A stretch of 64,000 bases of DNA from UBA7803 sp040219935 (lineage in GTDB: Bacteria > Pseudomonadota > Gammaproteobacteria > Pseudomonadales > Azotimanducaceae), in the NCBI GenBank assembly GCA_040219935.1, contig JAVJUA010000034.1, forward strand, positions 62,001 through 126,000. Reading direction: 5' to 3'. Positions 1 through 10,264 of this stretch are shown one piece after another. The stretch's first letter is position 1. Each line of letters begins with the position of its first letter. The position numbers were made by a program, and so were the translations under genes. The notes under the pieces are model-generated. The model was not told the DNA's origin. It saw nothing but the letters and a program-made list of their open reading frames with translations, and searched no databases.

Positions 1-685
1 CGATCATCAGCCGTTTGAACGGGCCGTTGCGCCACATCAGCCGGAAGCCCTCCAGCACGGGAACCTGCCTGACCTGCCTGGGCGGCGGCTCCGGCACCCG
101 CGCCAGCAGCACCGTGAAGCCGACCGCGGCGACGCTGACCGCGGCGACCGCGACGATGGTGAGAGATTCGTTCAGCGCGCGGCCGTAGCCGAACAGGCTG
201 GAGGAGATCAGCGGCGCGGCGATGGTGGTGAGCGTGCCGGCGACGCCGCACAGGGTGCGCCAGGTGGCGATGCGGGTGCGCTCGTGATAGTCCTCGGACA
301 GCTCCGCGCCCCAGGCGTAGTAGGGAATCGCCACCAGCGTCCAGCCGAACCACAGGGCGATGGTCCACAGCGCGAAGTAGCCGGCCGTGACGGTGCTGCC
401 GGGCGTGAAGAGCTGGACGATGGACAGCAGCATCAGCGGCGCGCCCGCCAGGATCCAGGGCCTGCGCCGCCCCCAGCGGCCTCTGGTGCGGTCGGAGAGG
501 AAGCCGATCAGCGGGTCGGTGATGACGTCGGTCCAGCGGGCGACGATGAGGATGGCGCCCACCGCGCCGAGGGACAGCCCCAGGTCGCGCGTGTACAGGG
601 CCGGAATGAAGATGGCCATGGGGATGGCGGCCATGGCCATGGGGAACTCCGCCAGCCCGTAGGCCAGCATCCGCGATCGTTTCAT
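1..685 (-). CDS. MFS sugar:cation symporter, GPH type (partial, C-terminus outside window)
   Basis: The reverse strand reads MKRSRMLAYGLAEFPMAMAA from an ATG at 683-685, and the frame stays open to the window edge, so about 228 N-terminal residues are present. Around residues 58-76 it carries the aspartate, the 'SDRTRG' stretch and 'WGRRRP' of the glycoside-pentoside-hexuronide symporter family, which moves sugars or glycosides across the inner membrane with Na+ or H+. Several hydrophobic helices follow. The ATG is preceded by GAGAGGG. The divergent neighbour at 784 does not point to a substrate. Family assignment is good; substrate unknown. Confidence 0.8.
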   Translation of the reverse strand, partial: MKRSRMLAYGLAEFPMAMAAIPMAIFIPALYTRDLGLSLGAVGAILIVARWTDVITDPLIGFLSDRTRGRWGRRRPWILAGAPLMLLSIVQLFTPGSTVTAGYFALWTIALWFGWTLVAIPYYAWGAELSEDYHERTRIATWRTLCGVAGTLTTIAAPLISSSLFGYGRALNESLTIVAVAAVSVAAVGFTVLLARVPEPPPRQVRQVPVLEGFRLMWRNGPFKRLMI

Positions 686-783
686 GTTGACCCTCTCCGC
701 TGCATCAAGGCTAATACGGCGCTGCGGCCTGGTCCATGTCCGCCAATCGGACGGCCCGTCGCTCAGCCACGGAGGACGGCACG

Positions 784-1185
784 ATGAAGATTCTGCTCTG
801 GGTGATCGCCGCGGTGCTGCTGGCGGTGGTCGTGGTGTTCGGCCTGCAGGTGGTGGCCTCCGAGACCGGCGAGGTGGTGGTGCTGACCACCAAGAGCGGC
901 GACCGCGAGGCCACCACCCGGCTGTGGGTGGTGGATCACGACGGCGCCCAGTGGCTGCGCGGCGGCAAGGACTCCGGCTGGTATCAGCGGCTGGCGGCAG
1001 CGCCCGCCGTGCGCCTGAGCCGCGGCGGCCAGACCGCCACCTACCTGGCGAGCGCCGAGCCCGCCATGACCGCCCAGGTGCATGCGCTGATGGCGGCCAA
1101 GTACGGCTGGCGTGACGACCTGATCTCCATGCTGGTCGGCGGCCGGGAAAACGACGTGGCCGTTCGCCTCACCCCGACCGACTGA
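784..1185 (+). CDS. small membrane-anchored protein, resembling the nitroreductase/quinone reductase (DUF385-type) split-barrel family
   Basis: 133 residues. I chose the ATG at 784 because GGAGG lies just upstream; a longer in-frame start at 736 has no such site. Residues 1-25 form one transmembrane anchor. The rest has the pattern of deazaflavin-dependent nitroreductase-like split barrels: a strand with 'VVLTTKSG', then 'GGKDSGWYQRLAAAP', reminiscent of the 'WYHNLRANP' element of that family. Such proteins bind flavin-type cofactors, but I see no decisive cofactor motif. A strong hairpin follows at 1197-1235, suggesting a single-gene transcript. Family call is tentative. Confidence 0.55.
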   Translation: MKILLWVIAAVLLAVVVVFGLQVVASETGEVVVLTTKSGDREATTRLWVVDHDGAQWLRGGKDSGWYQRLAAAPAVRLSRGGQTATYLASAEPAMTAQVHALMAAKYGWRDDLISMLVGGRENDVAVRLTPTD

Positions 1186-1196
1186 CCGCACCAATC

Positions 1197-1235
1197 CGGT
1201 GCAGGCGCCGGACCACGCCTGGTCCGGCTGCACCG
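1197..1235. terminator. long two-part hairpin after the 784-1185 gene
   Basis: Outer arms CGGTGCAG (1197-1204) and CTGCACCG (1228-1235) and inner arms CCGGACCA (1208-1215) and TGGTCCGG (1220-1227) pair perfectly, giving 16 base pairs with a 3-nt bulge and a CGCC loop. It starts 11 bases after the stop codon. No T-run follows, so it may be a terminator of the U-tract-free kind or an mRNA stabiliser. Just downstream GCACCGTCAT (1230-1239) is nearly repeated at 1240-1250. Confidence 0.6.
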
Positions 1236-1345
1236 TCATGCACCGTTCATCGCCCTGTCATCGCGCCGACATGCGCCTTGCGCATGCTTGGCCCGACTCT
1301 TGCAAATCCCCTGTCGAACGATCCGAAACTGCAAGGAGGCGCGAC

Positions 1346-2092
1346 ATGAGCACCCACGTAGCGATGGAAGCGGCCGAACCCCGGTACAGCGGGCCCCATC
1401 GTTGGCAGATTCAGCCCTGGGCGCGTCTGGTGCGTCGGCTGATGCGGCCGCGGGCCTACACCCGCTGGGTGGACCAGTACTGCACCGAGCTGAACGTCAC
1501 CGGCCGGTCGGCCTTCGACGAGGTCGATGGCCCCTGCATCGTCATCGCCAATCACCAGAGCCACATGGACACCCTGGTGCTGCACGAAGCGCTTCCCGAG
1601 CACGTCCGGCGCCATCTCTACTTCGGCGCCGCTCAGGACCGCTGGTACGTCAAAGGCCGCCGCAAGCTGGTGCTGCAGCCCTGGTACCAGTCGCTCGTGC
1701 TCGGCAACTTCCCGATCCAACGCGGCGGCGGCTCCGCCGCGCTGGAGCATGCGCACTGGCTGCTGTCCAAGGGCCGGCACGTGTTCCTGTTTCCCGAAGG
1801 CACCCGCGCCACCAGCGATGGCCTGGGCCGGTTCCGCGCCGGCGTCGCCCTGCTCGCCCTCGAGCACGGCGTGCCGGTGGTGCCGGCCTATCTCTCCGGG
1901 CTGAAAGCCATGCGCCCCAAGGGCCAGAAGGAAGTGGTGCCGGGGCCCGCAGGCGTGGAGTTCCTGAGCCCCATGCGCTTCAAGCCGGGCAGCGACGTGG
2001 CCGAGGTCACCCGCGCCCTGTGGGAGCGGCTGAACGAGCGCCACCTGGCGCACCAACCGTCGCGCGCGCCCGTGCTGGAGCGCGCTGCCTGA
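1346..2092 (+). CDS. 1-acyl-sn-glycerol-3-phosphate acyltransferase family protein (PlsC-like)
   Basis: 248 residues. The ATG at 1346 follows AAGGAGG at about 7 bases; longer in-frame starts lack a ribosome site. The catalytic HX4D motif is visible as NHQSHMD (H70, D75), block III as FPEGTR (149-154), and a late 'PAYLSG' block near 180. Members transfer acyl groups from acyl-CoA or acyl-ACP to a lysophospholipid or related alcohol at the inner membrane. No long transmembrane segment is seen, so membrane contact is probably peripheral. Acceptor specificity cannot be read from sequence. Confidence 0.88.
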   Translation: MSTHVAMEAAEPRYSGPHRWQIQPWARLVRRLMRPRAYTRWVDQYCTELNVTGRSAFDEVDGPCIVIANHQSHMDTLVLHEALPEHVRRHLYFGAAQDRWYVKGRRKLVLQPWYQSLVLGNFPIQRGGGSAALEHAHWLLSKGRHVFLFPEGTRATSDGLGRFRAGVALLALEHGVPVVPAYLSGLKAMRPKGQKEVVPGPAGVEFLSPMRFKPGSDVAEVTRALWERLNERHLAHQPSRAPVLERAA

Positions 2093-2104
2093 TCGCCGCC
2101 GCCC

Positions 2105-2122
2105 GCCGGCATTCGTGCCGGC
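2105..2122. terminator. GCCGGC hairpin after the acyltransferase gene
   Basis: GCCGGC (2105-2110), loop ATTCGT, GCCGGC (2117-2122), extendable by one C-G pair on each side. It lies between two codirectional genes. No T-run follows, so termination strength is uncertain. A similar GCCGGC-loop-GCCGGC element occurs at 30433-30449. Confidence 0.4.
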
Positions 2123-2149
2123 GCCCTCGGCCGCTTAAGATGCGTCGCC

Positions 2150-3430
2150 ATGGCTACCGTGCTGCGACGCATCGACGACATGATCCGCCCCCGCGGCCGG
2201 GTGTTCTTCGGCTGGTGGATCGTCGCCGCCAGCGGCGGCCTGCAGTACCTGGCCAGCGTGCTGTGGATGCAGAGCTACGGTGCCTACGTGGTGCTGCTGC
2301 AGCAGGACTTCGGCTGGAGCAAGACCGTGCTGTCGGGCGCCTTCGCGCTCACCCGGGTAGAGAGCGGCCTGCTCGGCCCGCTGCAGGGCTGGCTGGTAGA
2401 CCGGTTCGGCCCGCGCCTGATCCTGCGCGTGGGCACGGTGCTGTTCGGGGTAGGCTTCATGCTGTTCAGCCAGGTGGAGACCCTGCTCGGCTTCTACCTG
2501 ACCTTCGCCCTGATCGCCCTGGGCTCGAGCCTCGGCGGCTTCGCGACGCTGATGGTGTCGCTGGTGAACTGGTTCAGCCGCCATCGCGCCAAGGCGGTGG
2601 CCATCTCCCAGGTGGGCTACGCGCTCGGCGGCTTCTCGGTGCCGGTCATCATCCTGCTGCTCGAGGTCTACGGCTGGCGCGCCACGGCCTTCATCTCCGG
2701 CGTGCTGGTGATCGTGCTGGGGCTGCCCATGGTGCAGGCGGTGCGGCACCGGCCGGCCGAGATCGACGAGCAGCCCGACGGCGCGCCGCCGCCCGAGCCG
2801 CGCGATCCTGCGCTGCCGCCACTGGCCCTGGACTTCACTGCCCGTCAGGCCATGCGCACCGGCGCCTTCTGGCTGATCTCCGGCGGCCATGCGCTGGCGC
2901 TGCTCACCGTCTCGGCGGTGATGGTGCATCTGGTGCCCCACCTCACCGAAGGGCTCGGCTACAGCCTGCCGGCGGCGGGCGGCGTGGTGGCGCTGATGAC
3001 GGCGTTCCAGATGGTGGGCCAGATCGGCGGCGGCTACCTGGGCGACAGGCTGAACAAGCGGCTGATCTGCGCCGCCTGCATGGTCGCCCATGCGCTGGGC
3101 CTGCTGCTGATCACCTTCGCCACCGCCTGGTGGATGGTGCTCGGCTTCGCCGCCCTGCACGGCCTCGCCTGGGGCACCCGCGGGCCGCTGATGGTGGCGC
3201 TGCGCGCCGATTACTTCGGGCCGTCGTCGTTCGGCACCATCATGGGGTTCTCGTCGCTCATCGTCATGTTCGGCATGTCCGGCGGCCCCATCGTCGCCGG
3301 CTACATGGCGGACGTCTCCGGCGACTACGAGAGCGGCCTGTCGCTGCTGGCCGGGTTCGCGCTGCTCGGCTCGCTGCTGTTCCTCGCCGCGCTGCCGCCG
3401 ACGCGGCCGCCGGCCGCGGCGCGGCCGTGA
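2150..3430 (+). CDS. MFS transporter, OFA (oxalate/formate antiporter)-like
   Basis: 426 residues with about 12 hydrophobic segments and a charged central loop near residues 200-225. The N-terminal 'GWWIVAASGGLQY' and the 'DRFGPR' loop after helix 2 are typical of monocarboxylate/oxalate-formate type MFS permeases. The first ATG is at 2150; an alternative ATG at 2180 (MIRPRGRVFFGWW) matches the usual family start better, and neither has a clear Shine-Dalgarno site. A -10-like TAAGAT lies at 2136-2141, so a transcript would begin almost at 2150. Likely inner-membrane carrier of organic anions; substrate unknown. Confidence 0.8.
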   Translation: MATVLRRIDDMIRPRGRVFFGWWIVAASGGLQYLASVLWMQSYGAYVVLLQQDFGWSKTVLSGAFALTRVESGLLGPLQGWLVDRFGPRLILRVGTVLFGVGFMLFSQVETLLGFYLTFALIALGSSLGGFATLMVSLVNWFSRHRAKAVAISQVGYALGGFSVPVIILLLEVYGWRATAFISGVLVIVLGLPMVQAVRHRPAEIDEQPDGAPPPEPRDPALPPLALDFTARQAMRTGAFWLISGGHALALLTVSAVMVHLVPHLTEGLGYSLPAAGGVVALMTAFQMVGQIGGGYLGDRLNKRLICAACMVAHALGLLLITFATAWWMVLGFAALHGLAWGTRGPLMVALRADYFGPSSFGTIMGFSSLIVMFGMSGGPIVAGYMADVSGDYESGLSLLAGFALLGSLLFLAALPPTRPPAAARP

Positions 3431-3475
3431 TATGCTCGCCGCCGTGATCGCCAGCGCCTGTACACGTTCCCCCGG

Positions 3476-4606
3476 ATGAGGATATTGCGGATGTTCCGAT
3501 CGCGTTCCCTGCCTTTCGTCGCCGCTGCGGCCCTGGCCGCCGCGCTGCTTACCGCCGGCTGCGGCGGGTCGTCGTCCGACGGCTCCGGCGCTGACAAGGT
3601 GGTGAACTTCTACAACTGGTCCGACTACATACACCCCGATGTGCTGCCCGAGTTCACCGCCGAGACCGGCATCCGGGTGCGCTACGACGTCTACGACTCC
3701 AACGACGTGCTCGAGGGCAAGCTGCTGGCCGGCAACACCGGCTACGACATCGTCGTGCCCACCGGCAACTTCTTCGAGGTGCAGCGCAAGGCCGGCCTGT
3801 TCCAGCCCATCGACCGCGAGCGGTTGAGCAACTGGGACAACCTCGACCCCGACATCCTGGCCAAGATCGAGCCGCTCGATCCGGGCAACCTGTACGCGGT
3901 GCCCTACGCCTGGGGCACCAATGGGCTCGGCATCAACCTGGCCAAGGTGCGTGAGCGCATTCCCGACGCGCCGCTCGACTCCTGGGACCTGCTGTTCGAC
4001 CCTGAGAACGCCGCCCGCCTCGCCGACTGCGGCATCACCCTGCTGGACGCCGCCGACGAGGTGAACGAGATCGCGCTCAACTACCTGGGCTTCGACCACG
4101 CCTCCAGCGACCCCGAGGAGCTGCGCCAGGCCATGGAGATGGTGGGCAGGATCCGTCCGTACGTGCGTTACTTCCATTCCTCCCAGTACATCGACGACTT
4201 CGCCAACGGCGAGATCTGCCTGGTGCTCGGCTGGTCGGGCGATCTGTACCAGGCCATCAACGACGCCCGCGAGGGCCTGGAGCTCGACTACGTGATTCCC
4301 AAGGAGGGCACCATCGTCTGGTTCGACCTGATGGCCATTCCGGCGGATGCCCCGAACGCAGACAACGCCCATACCCTGATCGACTTCCTGCTGCGGCCGG
4401 ACGTGGCCGCGCGCACCACCAACACCACCTACTTCGCGAACGGCAACCGCGCCGCGTTTCCGCTGCTCGACGAGTCGATCAGCGGCGACCCGGCCATCTA
4501 CCCGCCGCCCGAGGTGATGGCGCGCCTGTTCCCCAACCCGGTGAAGGCGTCCGACTACGTGCGGGCCCGCAACCGGCTGTGGACGCAGATCAAGACCGGG
4601 CGCTGA
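3476..4606 (+). CDS. potF: polyamine ABC transporter substrate-binding lipoprotein (PotF-like)
   Basis: 376 residues, close to the usual length of about 370 for PotF. The N-terminus has a lipoprotein signal ending LLTAGC (Cys29), so the protein is tethered to a membrane facing the periplasm. The mature part opens with 'VVNFYNWSDYI', the hallmark of putrescine/spermidine-binding proteins, followed by 'YDIVVPTGNF'. It should deliver polyamines to the PotABC-type importer encoded at 7367-10234, which is on the opposite strand and not in the same operon. It is followed 4 bases later by a PuuD-like gene. Whether it prefers putrescine or spermidine is not resolved. An alternative start is the ATG at 3491. 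Confidence 0.88.
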   Translation: MRILRMFRSRSLPFVAAAALAAALLTAGCGGSSSDGSGADKVVNFYNWSDYIHPDVLPEFTAETGIRVRYDVYDSNDVLEGKLLAGNTGYDIVVPTGNFFEVQRKAGLFQPIDRERLSNWDNLDPDILAKIEPLDPGNLYAVPYAWGTNGLGINLAKVRERIPDAPLDSWDLLFDPENAARLADCGITLLDAADEVNEIALNYLGFDHASSDPEELRQAMEMVGRIRPYVRYFHSSQYIDDFANGEICLVLGWSGDLYQAINDAREGLELDYVIPKEGTIVWFDLMAIPADAPNADNAHTLIDFLLRPDVAARTTNTTYFANGNRAAFPLLDESISGDPAIYPPPEVMARLFPNPVKASDYVRARNRLWTQIKTGR

Positions 4607-4610
4607 AGCG

Positions 4611-5402
4611 ATGGCCGCGCGCAAGCCGATCGTGCTCATTCCCTGCGACGTGAAGCAGGTGGGCATTCATCCGTTCCACTGCGTCGGCGAGAAGTACATC
4701 GATGCCGTGGCCCACGGCGCCGACGCCTGGCCGCTGCTGGTGCCGGCCATGGGCCCCGGCACCGACCTGGCCAGCCTCGAAGGCCATATGGACATCGACG
4801 CGCTGCTCGACCTGGCCGACGGCGTGTTCCTGCCGGGCAGCACCAGCAACGTGGCGCCGCCGCGCTACGGCGCCGCCGACGATGCGTCCATGTATCAGGA
4901 CCCGCAGCGCGACGCCCTGGCGTTTCCGCTCATCGAGCGGGTGCTGGCCCGCGGCATCCCGCTGCTGGCGGTGTGCCGCGGCTTTCAGGAGCTGAACGTG
5001 GCGCTGGGGGGCACCCTGCATCCGCAGCTGCACGAGATCGACGGCCATCTCGACCATCGCGACGACGCCGAGCTGCCCCGTGCGGACCAGTACCTGCCGG
5101 CACACCCGGTGACCATTCGCGAGGGCGGCCTCCTGGCGGGCCTGCTGGGACGCGAGCGCATCGAGGTGAACTCGCTGCATCATCAGGGCATCCGCGATCT
5201 GGCGTCTGCCCTCACCGCCGAGGCTCATGCCCCGGACGGCGTGGTGGAGGCGGTGAGCATGCCCGGCCACGACGGCTTCGTGCTCGGGGTGCAGTGGCAC
5301 CCGGAGTGGCGTTACCGGGAAGACCCGGTGTCGGTGGCCTTGTTCAAGGCGTTCGGCGCCGCTGCGGCCGCGGCCGCAGCCGGACGCCGCCTGGCTACTT
5401 GA
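4611..5402 (+). CDS. gamma-glutamyl-gamma-aminobutyrate hydrolase family protein (PuuD-like, peptidase C26)
   Basis: 263 residues. The class I amidotransferase nucleophile is in 'AVCRGFQELN', and the His-Glu pair is in 'QWHPEW' near the C-terminus, so the triad is intact. PuuD cleaves gamma-glutamyl-GABA to GABA and glutamate in the glutamylated putrescine pathway. It starts 4 bases after the PotF-like gene, so the two are probably cotranscribed, and a PuuB-like oxidase is encoded at 17567. No PuuA (glutamate-putrescine ligase) is in the window. It overlaps the convergent DUF4870 gene by 8 bases. Confidence 0.85.
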   Translation: MAARKPIVLIPCDVKQVGIHPFHCVGEKYIDAVAHGADAWPLLVPAMGPGTDLASLEGHMDIDALLDLADGVFLPGSTSNVAPPRYGAADDASMYQDPQRDALAFPLIERVLARGIPLLAVCRGFQELNVALGGTLHPQLHEIDGHLDHRDDAELPRADQYLPAHPVTIREGGLLAGLLGRERIEVNSLHHQGIRDLASALTAEAHAPDGVVEAVSMPGHDGFVLGVQWHPEWRYREDPVSVALFKAFGAAAAAAAAGRRLAT

Positions 5403-5775
5403 TCAGCCGCAGCGCGATCGGGTAGCGGTAGCGCTCGCCGTTGTTCGCCTTCAGCGCGCCGATAACGGTCAGCACCAGGGCGCCGATGCCGACGATGGGC
5501 AGCAGCAGGATGCCGATGAAGATCACCATCAGCAGGATGCAGACGAACACGGCGATGCTGACGGTGATCTGGAAGTTGAGCGATTCCTTCCCCTGATCGT
5601 CGACGAACGGCATCTCGTTCTTCTTCATCTGCCAGACGATCAGCGGTCCGAGCAGGTTGCCGAACGGAATGAGAAAGCCGATCAGCGCCGCCAGGTGAGA
5701 GAACATGCCCCACTGGCGCTCGTCCATGGTCGGCGCGCCGCCGGCGGAGTCAGGCTGCTGGCCCAGGTCACTCAT
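5395..5775 (-). CDS. DUF4870 domain-containing membrane protein
   Basis: 126 residues from the ATG at 5775, chosen because AAAGGGG lies 6 bases upstream; an upstream in-frame ATG at 5781 would sit directly against this site. After a hydrophilic start, 'WGMFSHLAALIGFLIPFGN' forms the first helix, 'FVDDQGKESLNFQ' the conserved loop, and a long hydrophobic pair of helices follows. This is the characteristic pattern of DUF4870 (Tic20-like) small inner-membrane proteins, whose function is not established. The 3' end overlaps the convergent PuuD-like gene. Confidence 0.85.
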   Translation of the reverse strand: MSDLGQQPDSAGGAPTMDERQWGMFSHLAALIGFLIPFGNLLGPLIVWQMKKNEMPFVDDQGKESLNFQITVSIAVFVCILLMVIFIGILLLPIVGIGALVLTVIGALKANNGERYRYPIALRLIK

Positions 5776-5851
5776 GGTCATCCCCTTTGCCCAGGAGCCT
5801 GCACTCTCGGTCGCCGCCCGCCGTTTTGTCAAGTTCGCGGGCGGTCGCCGA

Positions 5852-7294
<1,443 letters not shown>

Positions 7295-7366
7295 CGGTTC
7301 GATCCTTATCTTTGCGGACGTGGCTTTGGGCACGCCGCCGGGCGCGAAGTTCCGGAGCAGCGGCCG

Positions 7367-8182
7367 CTAGTGCTCCGATTCGGGATGCCGGGCCGTGCGC
7401 CGGGCGGTCAGCAGCAGCGCCGTGCCCACGCCGATCAGCACCGCCAGAATCAGCAGCGTGGCCAGGGCGTTGATCTCCGGCGACAGCCCGAGCCGCACCT
7501 TGGAGAAGATCACCATGGGCAGGGTCGAGGCGCCGGGCCCGGAGACGAAGCTGGCGATCACCAGGTCGTCGATGGACAGGGTGAAGGCCAGCAGCCAGCC
7601 GGCCACCAGCGCCGGCGACAGCATGGGCACGGTGATCAGAAAAAACGTGCGCCACGGCCGGGCGCCGAGATCCATGGCCGCTTCCTCCAGCGACGGGTCG
7701 AGCTGCGACAGCCGCGACTGCACCACCACCGCCACGTAGGCGGTGCAGAAGGTGATGTGGGCGATGGTGATGGTGGTCATGCCGCGCGCGGCCGGCCAGC
7801 CGATGGCGCTCTGCAGGGCGACGAACAGCATCAAGAGCGACAGGCCGGTGATCACCTCGGGCACCACCAGCGGCGCCGCCAGCATGCCGGAGAACAGGCC
7901 GCGGGTGCGGAAGCGGCCGTAGCGCACCATGACGTAGCCGCCCATGAGCCCGAGCGCGGTGGCAAAGGTGGCGGTGAGCACGCCGATCTTCAGCGACAGC
8001 CACGCCGCCGACAGAATCTGCTGGTCCTGCAGCAGGGCCGCGTACCAGCGGGTGGAGAAGCCCTGCCACACCGTGACCCGGTCGCTGGCGTTGAACGAGT
8101 AGGCGATGAGCGTGACGATGGGCACGTACAGGAACGCGTAGCCCAGGATCACCAGGGTGATGAGGGTGACGGGCTTACGCAC
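7367..8182 (-). CDS. potC: polyamine ABC transporter permease (PotC/PotI-like)
   Basis: 271 residues with about six transmembrane helices. It starts with GTG at 8182, overlapping the end of the preceding permease gene by 8 bases, so translation is probably coupled. The cytoplasmic EAA loop is visible as 'EEAAMDLGARPWRTFFLITVP', the contact with the ATPase. With the genes at 8175-9098 and 9095-10234 it makes a complete Pot-type importer; PotC/PotI is the second permease of such systems. The final helix ends in an Arg- and His-rich tail. Confidence 0.9.
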   Translation of the reverse strand: MRKPVTLITLVILGYAFLYVPIVTLIAYSFNASDRVTVWQGFSTRWYAALLQDQQILSAAWLSLKIGVLTATFATALGLMGGYVMVRYGRFRTRGLFSGMLAAPLVVPEVITGLSLLMLFVALQSAIGWPAARGMTTITIAHITFCTAYVAVVVQSRLSQLDPSLEEAAMDLGARPWRTFFLITVPMLSPALVAGWLLAFTLSIDDLVIASFVSGPGASTLPMVIFSKVRLGLSPEINALATLLILAVLIGVGTALLLTARRTARHPESEH

Positions 8183-9098
8183 GGGCGTCCCTCAGGTCCT
8201 TGCGGGAGTTCTGCAGCAGGGCGATGGGCAGCACCAGGATCAGCAGCATGACGATGGCCACCGCCGAGGCGATGGGCCAGTCGCGGTTGGCGAAGAACTC
8301 GTTCCACAGCACCCGGCCGATCATGAAGCTGTCGGGGCCGCCGAGCAGCTCGGGAATGACGAACTCGCCCACCGCCGGAATGAACACCAGCAGCGAGCCG
8401 GCGATCATGCCCGGCAGCGACAGCGGCAGGGTCACCTTGTAGAACGCCTGCCAGGGCCGGCAGCCAAGGTCGAGGGCGGCCTCCACGGTGGAGTAGTCGA
8501 GGCGGGCCAGCGCCGCGTACAGCGGCAGGATCATGAACGGCAGGTAGGAGTAGACGATGCCCACGTACACGGCGCCCTCGGTGTAGAGCATGGCGATCGG
8601 CGCGTCGATGATGCCGAGCCACATCAGCACGCCGTTGATGACGCCGTTGCCCTGCATCAGCACCTTCCAGGCGTAGACGCGGATCAGAAACGAGGTCCAG
8701 AACGGCAGGATCACCAGCATCAGCAGGATGAGCTGGGCGCGCCCCCTGGCGCGGGCGATGGCGTAGGCGATGGGGTAGCCGATCAGCAGGCACAGCAGCG
8801 TCGAGATGAACGCGATCTTCAGCGACGTCAGGTACGACAGGAAGTACAGCGCGTCCTCGATCAGGAAGCGGTAGTTGGCGATGGTGATCTGCAGGGTCAG
8901 CCCGTCGGGGCCGTCGCTGAACAGGGGCGTGTACGGCGGCTGGGCGATCACCGCCTCGGCCAGCGAGATCTTGAACACGAAGAAGAACGGCAGCAGGAAG
9001 AACAGCGCCAGCCAGGCGAACGGCACGGCGTAGAACAGCCAGTGGCCGAGGCGCACCCGGGGCCGGTTCGCCCCCACGCTCGCGGCGGCGTCGCTCAT
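8175..9098 (-). CDS. potB: polyamine ABC transporter permease (PotB/PotH-like)
   Basis: 307 residues from ATG 9098, which overlaps the stop codon of the ATPase gene by four bases (ATGA). After a short hydrophilic leader 'WLFYAVPFAWLALFFLLPFF' forms helix 1. A large periplasmic loop and five more helices follow. The EAA loop reads 'EAALDLGCRPWQAFYKVTLP'. This is the first permease of a PotABC/PotGHI importer for putrescine or spermidine. The ribosome site is inside the upstream gene. Confidence 0.9.
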   Translation of the reverse strand: MSDAAASVGANRPRVRLGHWLFYAVPFAWLALFFLLPFFFVFKISLAEAVIAQPPYTPLFSDGPDGLTLQITIANYRFLIEDALYFLSYLTSLKIAFISTLLCLLIGYPIAYAIARARGRAQLILLMLVILPFWTSFLIRVYAWKVLMQGNGVINGVLMWLGIIDAPIAMLYTEGAVYVGIVYSYLPFMILPLYAALARLDYSTVEAALDLGCRPWQAFYKVTLPLSLPGMIAGSLLVFIPAVGEFVIPELLGGPDSFMIGRVLWNEFFANRDWPIASAVAIVMLLILVLPIALLQNSRKDLRDARA

Positions 9099-10234
9099 GC
9101 AGGAAGAACCACCGCGCAGTCGGGCGACCAGGTCACCCAGACGTCGTCTTCCCAGGTGAACGTGTTCTCGGGGGCGCGGGTGCGCATGGCCAGGGTGGCT
9201 TCCAGCCGGGTGCCGCCGCCGGTGCGTACGTGGTAGGTGGAGTGAGCGCCCAGGTAGGTGATCTCCTCGATGCGGCCCGGCGCTGCGTTCACCGGCTTGC
9301 CATTGCCGGGCGCCTCGCGGGAGAGCTGCAGCTTCTCGGGACGGATCGCCACCCAGACCGTGTCGCCGGCGGCGTCCGGCACCGGCTCGGCGAGTTCCAG
9401 GGTGGCGCCCACGGTGGCGGCGTCGAGGCGTCTGGGGTCCGCCGTGCGCCGGCACTCCAGCAGGTTCACCGAGCCGATGAACTCGGCGACGAACTTGTTG
9501 GCCGGGGTTTCGTAGATCTCCCGGGGCGTGCCCACCTGCTCGAAGGTGCCCTCGCGCATCACGGCGATGCGGGTGGACAGGTTCATGGCCTCTTCCTGGT
9601 CGTGGGTCACCAGCACGAAGGTGATGCCCACCTGCTCCTGAATCTTCGACAGCTCGAGCTGGGTGCGCTCGCGCAGCTTCTTGTCCAGCGCCGCCAGCGG
9701 CTCATCGAGCAGCAGCAGCTTGGGGCGCTTGATCAGCGCCCGGGCCAGGGCCACCCGCTGGCGCTGGCCGCCGGAGAGCTGGTCGGGCTTGCGCTTGGCG
9801 AACGGCGTCAGCTCCACCAGCTCGAGCGCCTCGGCCACCCGGTCGCGGATCTCGGCCTTGGGCACCCGGTCCTGGCGCAGCCCGAAGGCGATGTTGCTCC
9901 AGACGTTGAGGTGCGGGAACAGCGCGTAGGACTGGAACATCATGTTCACCGGCCGCTCGTAGGGCGGGGTGCGGGTCATGTCCTGGCCGTCAATGAAGAT
10001 GCGGCCGGCGCTGGGCACCTCGAGGCCGGCCAGCATGCGCAGCAGCGTGGTCTTGCCGCAGCCCGAGCCGCCGAGCAGGCTGAAGAACTCGCGCTCGTAG
10101 ATGTCGAGGGAGACGTCGTCGACGGCGACGAAGTCGCCGAACCGCTTCGACACCTGCTCGATGCGCAGGAATGGCTTGGCGTCCGCCCGCTTCCAGGGCT
10201 GATCGATGAATGGGTCTGGCTGTTTCTGCGGCAA
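9095..10234 (-). CDS. potA: polyamine ABC transporter ATP-binding protein (PotA/PotG-like), TTG start
   Basis: 379 residues. The Walker A GGSGCGKT is at 55-62, the signature LSGGQ at 153-157, Walker B LLLLDEP at 173-179 and the switch histidine in 'VTHDQEEA'. A C-terminal TOBE domain (about 295-375) is present, as in PotA/PotG. No ATG lies upstream of the conserved 'FLRIEQVSKRFGDFVAVDDV'. The TTG at 10234 gives the usual short leader ('PQKQPDPF...'), so I use it; the frame otherwise runs on antisense through the divergent gene. It drives uptake with the two permeases and the PotF-like protein. Confidence 0.9.
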   Translation of the reverse strand: MPQKQPDPFIDQPWKRADAKPFLRIEQVSKRFGDFVAVDDVSLDIYEREFFSLLGGSGCGKTTLLRMLAGLEVPSAGRIFIDGQDMTRTPPYERPVNMMFQSYALFPHLNVWSNIAFGLRQDRVPKAEIRDRVAEALELVELTPFAKRKPDQLSGGQRQRVALARALIKRPKLLLLDEPLAALDKKLRERTQLELSKIQEQVGITFVLVTHDQEEAMNLSTRIAVMREGTFEQVGTPREIYETPANKFVAEFIGSVNLLECRRTADPRRLDAATVGATLELAEPVPDAAGDTVWVAIRPEKLQLSREAPGNGKPVNAAPGRIEEITYLGAHSTYHVRTGGGTRLEATLAMRTRAPENTFTWEDDVWVTWSPDCAVVLPA

Positions 10235-10264
10235 GGTGTGAACGGAGCCCCCGAAAATTCCGGC

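Noticed and set aside
738..752. GTCCG-CCAAT-CGGAC mini hairpin
   Set aside because: A 5-base stem in GC-rich DNA is expected by chance.
2135..4666. 843-residue reverse-strand reading frame
   Set aside because: It lies antisense to a clear MFS gene and the PotF-like gene, is His/Gln/Arg-rich and shows no domain. It is a shadow caused by high GC.
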